From a virus, in the IMG/VR virus record IMGVR_UViG_3300009127_000006, positions 1-53,537 of that record: a stretch of 53,537 nt of DNA; one strand, given 5' to 3'. Below are positions 5,659 to 13,854 of this stretch, one piece after another. Position 1 is the stretch's first letter, and each line of letters starts with the position of its first letter. The notes below the pieces were generated by a model. That model searched no databases. It was not told where the DNA came from and saw only the letters and a program-made list of their open reading frames with translations. A program made the translations under genes and the position numbers.

Positions 5659-8562
5659 ATGGCGGGGATATTTGATCGGGTAAAGTCTTTGGTGGATATC
5701 AGGGATTACATCCAGGCAGAGACGGGGATGACCGGGAAGAAGGTGGGGGCCGGGACTATTGGACTGAGCCAGTGCCCGTTCCCCGGGTGTAATAGTAAAA
5801 AGGGTTTTCGGATCGACGAGCCGAGGCAATATTTCAAGTGCTTTTCCTGCGATGCTAAGGGCGACGTGATCGAGTTTGAGCAGCGGTATCACGGCCGAGC
5901 GAGCCCTCTCGAGGCGGCCAACTCTATTGCCGACAAGCGGGGTATCCCTGTGTTAGACAGTGATAAGGGAAACGAAAAGCGCCCGGAACCTGAGAGAGTG
6001 CCGGCGGAAGAGGATAGACCGGCGCCGCCGGCCGTGGGGCGTGTGAAGAAGGACGAGCCCAAGGCGCCCGGGATAGAACAGGGGCGGGCCCGGGAGATCC
6101 GGAAGAAGGCCGCCGGGTTTTATCATGCGCGGCTCCTGGCGGATAAGGGGGCGGTGGCGTATCAGACAGGTAAGCGCGGGCATGATATCGAGACCATAAA
6201 GGATCTTCAGGTAGGCCTGGGCGGCGGGAATCTGATCGGATACATGAAGGATAAGGGGATCAGCGCTGAGGAGTTGTCCGCCGTGGGTCTCGTGAGGAAG
6301 CGGGGCCGCGGGTACGGGGTTGTTATAAAGGACGGTCTGAATGTGTATCCTCATTTTAAAAGTGGGGATGTTCTGTTTTTCAGCCTGAAGGACCCGGCCA
6401 AAAAGGTGTCGTACCAGCTGCAAAAGATTTTTGTGGATCCAGAGTGGCTTTGTTACGGCCAGGATGCACTGGGGCACGGTGCGCCCGTGGTGGTGGTGGA
6501 GGGTGAGAACGACCTTCTTGGTGTGAGGAAGTGTGGGTACGACCAGGTGATGGCTACCATCGGGGCTTATAATGAAGGGACCATATTAGAGTATCTGAGA
6601 AAGAACAGTAAAGACCGGGCCTTTTATCTGTGTTTTGACCGGGATCCGCCGGTAGAAGGGAAAGAGGGTGCCGGCGCGCGGTATACAAGGAAATACGCGA
6701 ACGCGATCCTCGATGGGGGCGGTAAGGTGAAGGTGATCGGGATCGCGGCCGGGGAGAACGGGGGAAAGCGGGATATTGACGATATACTGAGGGAGGCTGA
6801 AGACCCGGCGGCGAAACTGCGGGAGCTAATGAAAGAGGCTATGCCCGTGACCAAGGTGGTGCTTGAACCCGGGGAAGAGGACAGAGCGCAGCCGAAAAAG
6901 AAAGGACCGGTACCGCCGGCGCCTCCGGAGGCGTATAAATTTAAGTCGTTTCAGGTGTTGGGCGAGCTCGGGAACGGTTCTATTTTGTTTTGGTCGTTGT
7001 GTAACAAGCGGCTTTATACGGTGTCGCTTCGTGATTTAAACCTTGATCAGCTGGTGCAGGTAGGCGGTATCGAGGTGGCGGCGAAGGTGGCGCGAGGTGC
7101 GACCTCTTATAAGGAGGGGAATGTTTTATTCCAGGACCTGAAGAAGAGAATCATCGTGGAGGCGTCCAAGAACATAATGGGAACACCCGAATACTGGGGC
7201 CAGGGCATACACTGGCTGAAGGCCAAGAAACAGCTCCTGGTGGTGGTGGGAGGGCAGGCCTGGGTGTGGGACGGCCGGAAGGCGGTGGAGTGGAAACATC
7301 CGCTGATCGCGGGAAAGCTGATCCAGTGGGCGGTGCCGCGGAAGTGGATTGACTTCGGAGCGGTTCAGACAGAACTGGCGGCCATGGACCGGGAGAGGGC
7401 CGCGGAGATCCGGGAGCAGGTGTTTGGCAAATTTTACGAGTGGGGATTTACCGGGAGTCTGGACGTGTGGCTTTTGGTGGGGTGGGTGCTGGCGCAATAT
7501 CTGCAGCTGATGTGGAGCTGGCGACCTCATATCTGGATGACGGGGAGCGCCGGATCCGGAAAGACCTTGATGAATGAGCTGATTGGAGACCTGGGCGGCG
7601 GTCTGGCCATGCGATGCGAGGGCCAGAACTTGACCGAGCCGGGTCTCAGGCAGAGTATCGGGGATGACAGCTGTTTGATTTTGATCGATGAGATCGAGTC
7701 CAGTAAGAAGCGGGAGGCGATTATCAGTTTTATCCGGTCCGCCGGCCGGTCTGGAGGTAAGACCAGGAAAGGCGGTTCGGATCAGAACCCGATTAATGCC
7801 GAGATCGACCACATGGTGTTTATGAGCAGTATCGAGCGGGGTGTGGCCCGGGCGGCGGAGGTGTATAGATATTTGCCCATCGAGACCGTGAAAAGCGATG
7901 AGTACCGGCCGACGATGCCGGGCGTCGAGGAGCTCAAAGAGCTTCGGGCTAAGATTATGGCTTATGTGCTGTGGGCTGCGTTTCCGGCCAGGAAGCTGGT
8001 GGTGGGCGTGGGCCGTATGGAAGGGTATGATTTTAGGTTTGTGGAGAGCCTGAGTGTTGCGTTTTCCATGATTGCAGTTGTCGAGAAGGACGGTGCGGAC
8101 GCGTTGTCGAGGCTTCTGAGTGACTATCTGAAAGAATGGGGGGCACGGAACGAGGGCGGCGCCCTGGAGGATGAAGGGACGCTGTTGCAAGACATTTTGA
8201 TGGCGGGGATACAGATCGAGGAAGATATAGAGGGTGGCGGATACGGATCATCATCATCTACCATGAGAAAGGTGACAAGGACTGTGTCTCACGTCGTAGG
8301 ATTAAAAGATAGCCTGGTGGATTCGGAAAAGAGAACGCTCGAAGCTCACGGGTTAAAGGTATGCGATGACGGGTTGTTTATAGTTCCGGGCATGGCTGCT
8401 CGAGCCCTTCTTAAAGGGACGCCGTGGTACAGTTTGAACATTAAAGACATCCTGATGAGGATTCAAGGTGCAGACGGGAGGCGGCGGCGGGTATCTACAA
8501 CGTCCATCCGGGGCGTCTTGATACCATGGTATGTGGTTAAAATAGAAAATGAGGGGGTTTGA
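5659..8562 (+). CDS. Primase with CHC2 zinc finger, TOPRIM and AAA-like ATPase
   Basis: A 967-aa multidomain replication protein. A CHC2-type zinc finger is formed by Cys39, Cys44, Cys61 and Cys64 (CPFPGC ... CFSC). A TOPRIM domain follows around residues 275-390: VVVVEGENDLLGV with the catalytic Glu, then FDRDPP with the acidic pair. The second half holds a P-loop ATPase: Walker A GSAGSGKT at 629-636 and Walker B ILIDEIES near 675-682, with FMSSIERGV as sensor-like segment. This matches phage primase-helicase fusions that make RNA primers and unwind DNA at the fork. The ATPase is closer to DUF927/virulence-E-type modules than to DnaB. It is the main replication gene of the window. Confidence 0.85.
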   Translation: MAGIFDRVKSLVDIRDYIQAETGMTGKKVGAGTIGLSQCPFPGCNSKKGFRIDEPRQYFKCFSCDAKGDVIEFEQRYHGRASPLEAANSIADKRGIPVLDSDKGNEKRPEPERVPAEEDRPAPPAVGRVKKDEPKAPGIEQGRAREIRKKAAGFYHARLLADKGAVAYQTGKRGHDIETIKDLQVGLGGGNLIGYMKDKGISAEELSAVGLVRKRGRGYGVVIKDGLNVYPHFKSGDVLFFSLKDPAKKVSYQLQKIFVDPEWLCYGQDALGHGAPVVVVEGENDLLGVRKCGYDQVMATIGAYNEGTILEYLRKNSKDRAFYLCFDRDPPVEGKEGAGARYTRKYANAILDGGGKVKVIGIAAGENGGKRDIDDILREAEDPAAKLRELMKEAMPVTKVVLEPGEEDRAQPKKKGPVPPAPPEAYKFKSFQVLGELGNGSILFWSLCNKRLYTVSLRDLNLDQLVQVGGIEVAAKVARGATSYKEGNVLFQDLKKRIIVEASKNIMGTPEYWGQGIHWLKAKKQLLVVVGGQAWVWDGRKAVEWKHPLIAGKLIQWAVPRKWIDFGAVQTELAAMDRERAAEIREQVFGKFYEWGFTGSLDVWLLVGWVLAQYLQLMWSWRPHIWMTGSAGSGKTLMNELIGDLGGGLAMRCEGQNLTEPGLRQSIGDDSCLILIDEIESSKKREAIISFIRSAGRSGGKTRKGGSDQNPINAEIDHMVFMSSIERGVARAAEVYRYLPIETVKSDEYRPTMPGVEELKELRAKIMAYVLWAAFPARKLVVGVGRMEGYDFRFVESLSVAFSMIAVVEKDGADALSRLLSDYLKEWGARNEGGALEDEGTLLQDILMAGIQIEEDIEGGGYGSSSSTMRKVTRTVSHVVGLKDSLVDSEKRTLEAHGLKVCDDGLFIVPGMAARALLKGTPWYSLNIKDILMRIQGADGRRRRVSTTSIRGVLIPWYVVKIENEGV

Positions 8563-8568
8563 GCTACA

Positions 8569-8808
8569 ATGAGAGTAGGTGAGTTGATCGGCGCGATTGT
8601 TCTGTTTATCATCCTGATGGCCACCGTTATACTATGTCATGAGCGGGACCTGGAGGTGTCGAGCCGTGACCGGCTGGTAGCGGACCTGCGGGCCAGGTTG
8701 GTGAAGGTGGAGCAGCGGGTGTTTACGCCGACCATCCAGATCGGCCGGGCCAGTGTCTATGCGGGGGCAGGAGAGATAGTGGTTGAGTCGTTAGACTCAA
8801 AACCATAA
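8569..8808 (+). CDS. Small single-pass membrane protein
   Basis: A 79-aa protein starting six bases after the primase stop, with GAGGGGGTTTGAG upstream. Residues about 5-24 (ELIGAIVLFIILMATVILC) form one membrane span. They are followed by a charged helix (RDRLVADLRARLVKVEQRV) and a beta-rich tail ending SLDSKP. The layout suits an inner-membrane-anchored coiled coil, but no lysis partner is next to it. A 7-bp inverted repeat (TTGAGTC/GACTCAA) in its last codons and a T-run just after the stop could end transcription weakly. Confidence 0.55.
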   Translation: MRVGELIGAIVLFIILMATVILCHERDLEVSSRDRLVADLRARLVKVEQRVFTPTIQIGRASVYAGAGEIVVESLDSKP

Positions 8809-8988
8809 TATTTTTTTGCCTATTCCCTGGACCCTATGTTGATTTGAAGTAGGTTAAAATGAAAATATGAAAAAAAGATAAATCGGATTCAATTAAAACT
8901 AAGTTAGGACGGGGTCTATCTGCTGTAATTGTGGGTTTTGTGGTGTTTAAGGCTGCCAGGATACGATAATGAGGCAAAAACATAAACT

Positions 8989-9240
8989 GTGTGCGGGTGC
9001 GGGGGGTTTTTGTGGCGGTTTTTGGCCGGGGCGGCCGGGATCGGGCTCCTGGGGGCCTTTTCCGGGTCCTCCGGCCGGATCCGGAGCGAATAGGGCCTCC
9101 TGGAGACGTTCAGGCTGGGCCAGGAAGGATGGCAGTTGGCCAGGGGTTGGTTGTTTGTTAAAAAGATACAAACATCGATCTGGCCACCGGGCGAGTTGGC
9201 GGCTGCGATTGCACTCCTGGGGGCTGGGTATCCGGATTGA
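8989..9240 (+). pseudogene. Amber-interrupted frame, broken or recoded small protein
   Basis: One frame from GTG 8989 to TGA 9238-9240 reads as a protein except for a single TAG at 9091-9093. The first part is short and hydrophobic (FLWRFLAGAAGIGLLGAFSG, then RIRSE). The second part is GLLETFRLGQEGWQLARG, WLFVKKIQTSIWPPGEL, AAAIALLGAGYPD, which has a natural helix pattern. TAG is an ordinary stop elsewhere (for example 1348-1350 and 5647-5649), so whole-genome recoding is unlikely. Options are a recent nonsense mutation, leaky readthrough giving two isoforms, or two separate peptides. There is no strong ribosome binding site at 8989. Confidence 0.4.
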
Positions 9241-10060
9241 AACTGGCTAACTTTTGATAATTTGTTGGGGAGTGGGTTTTGGGTTGTTTATGGCGTCATA
9301 GCAGGGGATTGCCGGGGTTTTCGACCGAGGTGGGGGATGTGGGATGCCGGGGACTGGTGGGGTTTCGTGGTTAGGGTGTGGATAGTTGGGGAGATCGCGG
9401 GCCCGGGTCTTCGGCCGGCGCCAGGCCTGCCAGCGCTTCTTTTTTATATGGATGACCACCTCGGCGGCGCTGCGGCTTGGAAGAATGAACCCGGGCCTGG
9501 GATGCGGGAAAGGGGAAATCCGAAAACCGAAAACCCCGGAGACCCGAGTCCCTACCCCCCCTATATATATGGTTGCTGTGGGATTTTTCAAGGTTTTGAC
9601 TTGGATTTCCATACTACCCTTAATAATTTCCAGATATTTACCCAGGCAAAAGGGGTGCGGGGAATTTGGTTGCGACTTGCTGGATTAAGGCTGATAATGC
9701 GAAATGTCCTGATTAAGATATTTAGAAGTGTTTTAGCGCGACTTTTTCCAAATCTATATAAACGAGCTATGTTAATTGAGTCAGGGTTTTTATGGGTAGG
9801 TTTATTTATGTGGAAAAATCCGATTAAGATATTTGGAAGATTTTCAGGGCGGAAAAATTCAATTCCAGATCAATGTGTTAATGGGGTAGAGGGGATAAGT
9901 GACTGTCACTCTTATAATAATAGTGGTTTTTATATCTGGAATTGCTGTTTTGGAAATTTTTAAAAATTTCAAACACCGGATTCTATATAAAAGATTGGTG
10001 ATTATTAATGTCTAACTTCTTTCAGTTAATTATAACAGGTTTCAATAAGGATGTCGGCTC
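9241..10060 (+). other. Gene-poor stretch, GC-rich then AT-rich
   Basis: No convincing gene. 9241-9590 is GC-rich and open on both strands, but the frames look like overlapping shadows. From about 9590 the sequence becomes AT-rich. It contains the direct repeat GATTAAGATATTT(A/G)GAAG at 9711-9728 and 9822-9839 and a perfect palindrome GAAATTTTTAAAAATTTC at 9953-9970. TTGACT at 9596-9601 could be a -35 box, but no good -10 is seen at the right distance. The stretch leads into the repeat cluster at 10061-10418. Confidence 0.5.
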
Positions 10061-10418
10061 TGGATCGCTGGATCGGCTTGGATCGGTTTTGGGATCGGTT
10101 ACTACTACTACTACTACTACTACTATATTATTATATATTATATATATATTAATAGCTTATCTATCTTTCGTTAATCCCATATTCCGTTTATGTTTATATA
10201 CCGATCCAGCGATCCAAGGTTTTTCTTTAAGAGACACGCGAGAAAATTATCTTCTATTTTCCAAATCCAGATACCCTTATTTGATCTGGAATCTCGAAAT
10301 TAGAGACCTTTTATATAGATCTCTTAGATTGAAAAAGATGGATCGCTGGATCGCTTAGTAAGAAATCGAGTCAATACAGTTATTTAAATCGATCCAAGGC
10401 CGATCCGGGGCCGATCCA
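10061..10418 (+). other. Origin-like iteron cluster around AT-rich core
   Basis: The 15-mer TGGATCGCTGGATCG occurs exactly at 10061-10075 and 10339-10353, and as its exact reverse complement at 10202-10216. Further half sites (TGGATCGG or CGATCC) lie near 10079, 10091, 10390, 10400 and 10412, about eleven in all. Between them lie a run of ACT triplets (about 10101-10124) and a nearly pure A/T block (about 10122-10155). Repeated protein-binding sites beside an easily melted segment, between primase and helicase-like genes, is the usual make-up of a replication origin. An operator cluster for the gene at 10436 is the main alternative. The small open frame across it consists of repeat translation and is not a gene. 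Confidence 0.6.
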
Positions 10419-10435
10419 AAAAACAGGAGTTTAAG

Positions 10436-11926
10436 ATGGATCAAAAAGAGATGTTGAAAAAATCCAGGCGGTTACCTATAGATTTCGCGAGGCCAAACCC
10501 CTTGGATCGCCTTAAAGAGGCGCCCGCCTCCCCAAAGGTCCGGATCCGGGTGGACCACGAGCTGCGCGTCTCCCTGGCCGAGATCCCACCCGAGCTCGTG
10601 GATGATGTGATCCGCCGGCTTACATTCAAGAATCCCCTTTATGCGGCCATGGTCCGGGCCGGGAGATATGACGACCGGATCACGGAGTATTTAACCGCCT
10701 ATTTTAAAGATGACGCGCGTCTCTATATGGCGAGGGGGTTTGCCAACACCTTCATGAGGATGGCCCAGGGTTTCGGGCTCCGCGGGTCCTACGAGGACTA
10801 TACTGTGAAGCTCGAGCCGGTCGATTTCCGGTTTTATGGTTCTTTATATGCTTATCAGAAGGAATGTATTGAGTCGATGGGATCGAAAAGGTTTGGAATA
10901 ATCAGTGGAAAAATAGGGTCGGGGAAAAAGGCGGTCATCCTTTATAGGGCTGCACAGCTGCGGCTTCCGGTGGTGGTGATCGTACACTCCAAGGCGCAGT
11001 TATACCAGTGGAAGGATGCGGCGGAAAAATTTCTAAAGCTGGCGCGGGATGATATTGGGCTTATAGGCGACGGGCACCAGGAGGTCGGGAGGCCGTTTAT
11101 TGTGGCCATCGACAAGTCGTTTCACCGGCATATAGATAATATTTCCCATCAGATAGGTATACTGGTTATTGATCGATGCGACACGGCCCAGTTGAATATT
11201 TTCTTTAAGTTTACGAAAAGGATACCTTCCCCTTATATGTTCGGGGTGGCATCCGGAACCAGACGGCCTGATAAGCTGACGCCGCTCATGTGGGCCTATC
11301 TCGGCCCGGTCCTCCACAAGATAGATATAAAGAGGGTACACCAGGAGGCCTCCATTATAAGGCCGGTTTTAAATATTAGGGACACGGAATTTGATTTTGC
11401 TTTCAAGGGGGATTATGGCGATATGGTAAAGGCTTTGGCTTTGGATGATGTCCGGAATGAGCAGGTTGTATCCGACATCCTGAAAGAGACTGCGGACAGG
11501 GGGGGCCGGGCCCTGGTACTCTGTGAGCGGTTGATTCATCTCGAGGTGTTGAAAAACAAACTCGGAGATAACTACAGGGAGGCCGCCATGGTAAGCGGTA
11601 AGGTGAGCGCTGCGGTCCGGGAGGGGATTGAGGACAGGTTTAATAAGGGGAAGATCCAGGTGGTCTGCGTGACGGCCAAGAGCGCCGGGTTTTTAAAGCT
11701 GAAAAAAATTACACATCTCTTTGTGGTTTCGCCGCTCCGGCACGGGGAGAATCTATCCCAGGCCGTGGGTATGGTGCTCCGGGCCCAGGGGGATGAGCCG
11801 GCCAAGGTGTTTGATTATAGGGACCGGCCGGAGGTGTTGCAGCGGAGTTATTTGGGAAGGGTGAAGATGTATCGGGAGATGGGGGTGGAGATTGTTGAAG
11901 CGCAGAGAGCAGAGAGTGTAGCGTAG
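10436..11926 (+). CDS. SF2 helicase-like protein with degenerate motifs
   Basis: A 496-aa protein with the overall plan of phage DEAD/DEAH-type SF2 helicases, from an N-terminal variable part to two RecA-like lobes. Every catalytic motif is altered: Walker A reads GSGKK instead of GSGKT; the DExx box reads VIDRCD; motif III reads ASGTR instead of SATP; motif VI reads QAVGMVLR instead of the usual QxxGRxxR. Scaffold segments are kept (VVIVHSKAQLYQW, GRALVLCERL, FVVSPLRHGE, KVFDYRDRPEVL). The gene is full length with no frameshift and a good ribosome binding site (CAGGAG), so it seems selected for a non-catalytic job such as DNA binding or partner recruitment. It lies directly after the origin-like repeats. 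Confidence 0.75.
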   Translation: MDQKEMLKKSRRLPIDFARPNPLDRLKEAPASPKVRIRVDHELRVSLAEIPPELVDDVIRRLTFKNPLYAAMVRAGRYDDRITEYLTAYFKDDARLYMARGFANTFMRMAQGFGLRGSYEDYTVKLEPVDFRFYGSLYAYQKECIESMGSKRFGIISGKIGSGKKAVILYRAAQLRLPVVVIVHSKAQLYQWKDAAEKFLKLARDDIGLIGDGHQEVGRPFIVAIDKSFHRHIDNISHQIGILVIDRCDTAQLNIFFKFTKRIPSPYMFGVASGTRRPDKLTPLMWAYLGPVLHKIDIKRVHQEASIIRPVLNIRDTEFDFAFKGDYGDMVKALALDDVRNEQVVSDILKETADRGGRALVLCERLIHLEVLKNKLGDNYREAAMVSGKVSAAVREGIEDRFNKGKIQVVCVTAKSAGFLKLKKITHLFVVSPLRHGENLSQAVGMVLRAQGDEPAKVFDYRDRPEVLQRSYLGRVKMYREMGVEIVEAQRAESVA

Positions 11927-11960
11927 GGCGTTTGTCTTGTCTTGCCATACGCTACACTCT
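11913..11960 (+). repeat. 13-bp perfect inverted repeat spanning a stop codon
   Basis: AGAGTGTAGCGTA (11913-11925) is the exact reverse complement of TACGCTACACTCT (11948-11960), with a 22-nt loop. The left arm includes the end of the helicase-like gene and its TAG. Both arms continue into 7-nt-periodic sequence (GCAGAGA, ACGCATA). No T-run follows, so it is an RNA hairpin at the gene border rather than a classic terminator. Confidence 0.75.
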
Positions 11961-11991
11961 TACCGCTATACGCATAAAAGGAGGATTTATT

Positions 11992-12264
11992 ATGAAAATA
12001 TTAATTATGGTTCTGGTGATTGTGCTTCTACCCATGGGGGCGTTTGGTGAGACCGAGTTTTTTAATAAGTTTGGCGATTACGAGGGTAAGATCAACGACT
12101 ATGGCGAGATCCGCGACAAGTGGGGCAACTATCAGGGTGAGATTAACGACAGGGGTGAGATCCGCGACAAGTGGGGTAATTATCAAGGCGAAATTAAATC
12201 TGATGACGAACCGAGCAATCCTCTCGGGGATTACGGCCGCCGGCCCCGGCGCCTATGGGATTAA
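11992..12264 (+). CDS. Secreted protein with tandem 17-residue repeats
   Basis: A 90-aa protein from ATG 11992 with AAAGGAGG. Residues 1-19 form a signal peptide (MKILIMVLVIVLLPMGAFG, cleavage near GETE). The body contains three tandem units of 17 residues, best seen as KWGNYQGEINDRGEIRD, with the pattern GxYxGxIxDxGEIRD. Such units form small beta-flower or beta-propeller-like folds in other small secreted proteins. A periplasmic or surface role is likely. It is followed 12 nt later by a metallopeptidase-like gene; the two may form a pair. The tail is Arg-rich (GRRPRRLWD). Confidence 0.7.
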   Translation: MKILIMVLVIVLLPMGAFGETEFFNKFGDYEGKINDYGEIRDKWGNYQGEINDRGEIRDKWGNYQGEIKSDDEPSNPLGDYGRRPRRLWD

Positions 12265-12275
12265 CGGAGGGTGAG

Positions 12276-12650
12276 ATGATTATTATCTGGTGGACGTGGT
12301 GTTTTCCACAGACGTTTATAGGGTTTATCCGGCGGCGGATGATGATAGGGAAAATCATCTCCGAGGTGTTTTATATGTCAGGGACCCAGATCGTGTATTA
12401 TAGAGGGTCTTATTGGGACGGTGCCTCTTTAGGCCGGTACCTGTTCTGTCCGGGGGAGCATATGGTCAGGCATGAGTATGGCCATAGTTTACAGTCTCTC
12501 ATCTTAGGTCCGCTCTATCTACTTGTTATTGGTGTACCGTCAATGGTGTGGAATTTCATGAAACGGCGGGATATGTTTAGCGGAATTGATTATTATGCGT
12601 TCTTTACCGAACGATGGGCGGATAAATTGGGGAAGGGAGCCGGCGGGTAA
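12276..12650 (+). CDS. HEYGH zincin-like membrane-associated protein
   Basis: A 124-aa protein from ATG 12276 with GGAGGG upstream. The central RHEYGHSLQS is a HExxH-type zinc site. The following hydrophobic stretch (LGPLYLLVIGVPSMVW) and FFTERWADKLG, whose Glu may be a third ligand, match a family of small predicted metallopeptidases with a membrane segment behind the active site. A basic, hydrophobic N-terminus (MIIIWWTWCF ... RRRMM) may also contact the membrane. The substrate is unknown. Adjacent to a secreted repeat protein and just upstream of the packaging genes, it could act on the host envelope during the late phase. Confidence 0.65.
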   Translation: MIIIWWTWCFPQTFIGFIRRRMMIGKIISEVFYMSGTQIVYYRGSYWDGASLGRYLFCPGEHMVRHEYGHSLQSLILGPLYLLVIGVPSMVWNFMKRRDMFSGIDYYAFFTERWADKLGKGAGG

Positions 12651-12652
12651 AT

Positions 12653-12799
12653 ATCCTACATCCTGCATCTTGCATCTTGCATCCTGCATCTTGCATCTTG
12701 CATCCTGCATCTTGCATCTTGCATCCTGCATCTTGTATCTTGCATCCTGCATCTTGTATCCTGCATCGTGCATCTTGTATCCTGCATCGTGCATCCTGT
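12653..12799 (+). repeat. Longest heptad array, 21 units (ATCCTGC/ATCTTGC)
   Basis: 147 bp made of 21 consecutive 7-nt units, mostly ATCCTGC and ATCTTGC with ATCTTGT and ATCGTGC variants. The first half shows a 21-bp higher-order pattern (two ATCTTGC then one ATCCTGC, repeated). Because 7 is not a multiple of 3, all frames stay open in places, producing false proteins on both strands. No unique spacers occur, so it is not a CRISPR. An AT-rich spacer follows. Confidence 0.95.
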
Positions 12800-12913
12800 A
12801 AAACCATGTCAAGCGGTATTTTATTTTTTTTTACACTTATTTTTAGTCTATATTGTTGAATAATGTTTTTTCGGGCTGCTTAAAAAAGCACGGCCTGAAT
12901 GTGTGGTAATATG

Positions 12914-12962
12914 AGCTCAAAGCTGAAAGGTGAAAGCTGAAAGCATGATAACTGATTTCTGA
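12914..12962 (+). repeat. Heptad array, seven units (AGCTGAA type)
   Basis: AGCTCAA, AGCTGAA, AGGTGAA, AGCTGAA, AGCATGA, TAACTGA, TTTCTGA: seven consecutive 7-nt units drifting in sequence while the period is held. It lies about 45 bp upstream of the terminator before the candidate small terminase gene. Confidence 0.8.
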
Positions 12963-13007
12963 TCCATGGGTCTGCAGCCCGGGATCAGGAGTAAAGAGAT
13001 AAAAAGA

Positions 13008-13049
13008 GCGGCTATGTGGAGCCACATCTCCCACGTAGTCGCTTTTTTT
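13008..13049 (+). terminator. Intrinsic terminator before packaging genes
   Basis: GCGGCTATGTGG (13008-13019) pairs with CCACGTAGTCGC (13031-13042), twelve positions with two G-T wobbles, and is followed by seven T. An A-run precedes the stem, so it may work both ways. It lies 25 bp before the start of the next gene and separates early/middle from late transcription, or acts as a leader attenuator for the late operon. Confidence 0.75.
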
Positions 13050-13073
13050 ATTGGTCCTGAACAGAGGAAGATT

Positions 13074-13817
13074 ATGGGAAACAGGAAGACAAAGGTTGAA
13101 TCCATGGGTCTCGGTCCTCAGATCGAGAAGATGATGCTTACCGGAATTTCGGCGAGGCGGATCGCTGCCAGGATACAGGCGGAACATCCAGATATCGATA
13201 TCTCGGACTCGGCCGTTATCCGGTATGTGGGCAAGGCCCGTAAGGAGGCCACGGACGAGGCCTTCGAGACCATAAGAAAGCATGTGGACGTGGTTATCCC
13301 GGAGGACCTGAAGGCCCTCGAAGAGATGGAGGCTCAATGCCTCGTATGGGTCAGGGAGGCGGGCCGGGACCGGATCGAGCGGATCGCGGAGGCGGCCTAC
13401 GAAATCAAGGGAAAGATCGACGAATGGGTGGACCGGTTTCTGATGTACGCGGAGAAGCGCGACGATGCCGCGCGGGATATCCTGATCAGGAAGATAATCC
13501 GTGAGTGTATCGAGCTCATGGCCCGGGAGGACCGGCTCCAGGCCGAGCGGGACAAGGCCATGAACACGGCCATAAAAATCATAGATCTCAAGCTGCGCCA
13601 GGCCGGGCTCTTGGATGAAGAGGGTAAGGGCCGGATCGTGATCGTGGACAGAACCCAGGAGATGCCAAAGGGCGACGACGGTAAGGGGTACACGCCATTT
13701 GTCGTCAAGGGAGGTAAACCCATGGAGGCGGCGCCGGCCAGGTCAGAGGCGAGCGGTTCGTGGGCGGATAAGGGTTTTAAGAAGGGGGATAGTGAGCGCG
13801 GGGTTCTCTCGAATTAA
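13074..13817 (+). CDS. terS: Candidate small terminase subunit
   Basis: A 247-aa protein from ATG 13074 (AGAGGAAG ribosome binding site, after the terminator). The N-terminus (GLGPQIEKMMLTGISARRIAARIQ ... DSAVIRYVGKARKE) is a helix-turn-helix of the kind small terminases use to bind the packaging site. The middle is a long charged helical region (about residues 70-190) suited to ring oligomerisation. The C-terminus is flexible with a short basic/hydrophobic end. The call rests on fold pattern and position: it opens the late block, with the large terminase two genes downstream. Unusually, two sugar-metabolism genes separate the terminase subunits. The TAA stop lies in the first unit of a heptad array. 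Confidence 0.65.
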   Translation: MGNRKTKVESMGLGPQIEKMMLTGISARRIAARIQAEHPDIDISDSAVIRYVGKARKEATDEAFETIRKHVDVVIPEDLKALEEMEAQCLVWVREAGRDRIERIAEAAYEIKGKIDEWVDRFLMYAEKRDDAARDILIRKIIRECIELMAREDRLQAERDKAMNTAIKIIDLKLRQAGLLDEEGKGRIVIVDRTQEMPKGDDGKGYTPFVVKGGKPMEAAPARSEASGSWADKGFKKGDSERGVLSN

Positions 13818-13838
13818 GAATTAAGAATTAAGAGTTAA
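13811..13838 (+). repeat. Heptad array, four units (GAATTAA)
   Basis: GAATTAA three times then GAGTTAA. The TAA of the first unit is the stop codon of the upstream gene. The array ends about 6 nt before GGAGGGGGAGG, the ribosome binding site of the WlbA-like gene. Confidence 0.9.
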
Positions 13839-13854
13839 GGGTTGGAGGGGGAGG

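Noticed and set aside
7126-8190. 354-aa minus-strand frame opposite the primase
   Set aside because: His/Pro-rich shadow of a strongly supported + strand gene; no start signal.
9262-9963. 233-aa + frame and 121-aa minus frame in the gene-poor stretch
   Set aside because: No ribosome binding site and composition changes abruptly along the frame. Conservation search would be needed before calling either.
10008-10358. 116-aa frame with a poly-Thr run
   Set aside because: It is the translation of the ACT triplets and the origin-like repeats.
12653-12799. Possible CRISPR array
   Set aside because: Units are 7 nt with no unique spacers and no cas genes nearby.
12540-12812. Open frames on both strands translating as repeated KMQDARC or ILHPASC peptides
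   Set aside because: They are read from the 7-nt tandem array; no ribosome binding site, and composition is pure repeat.
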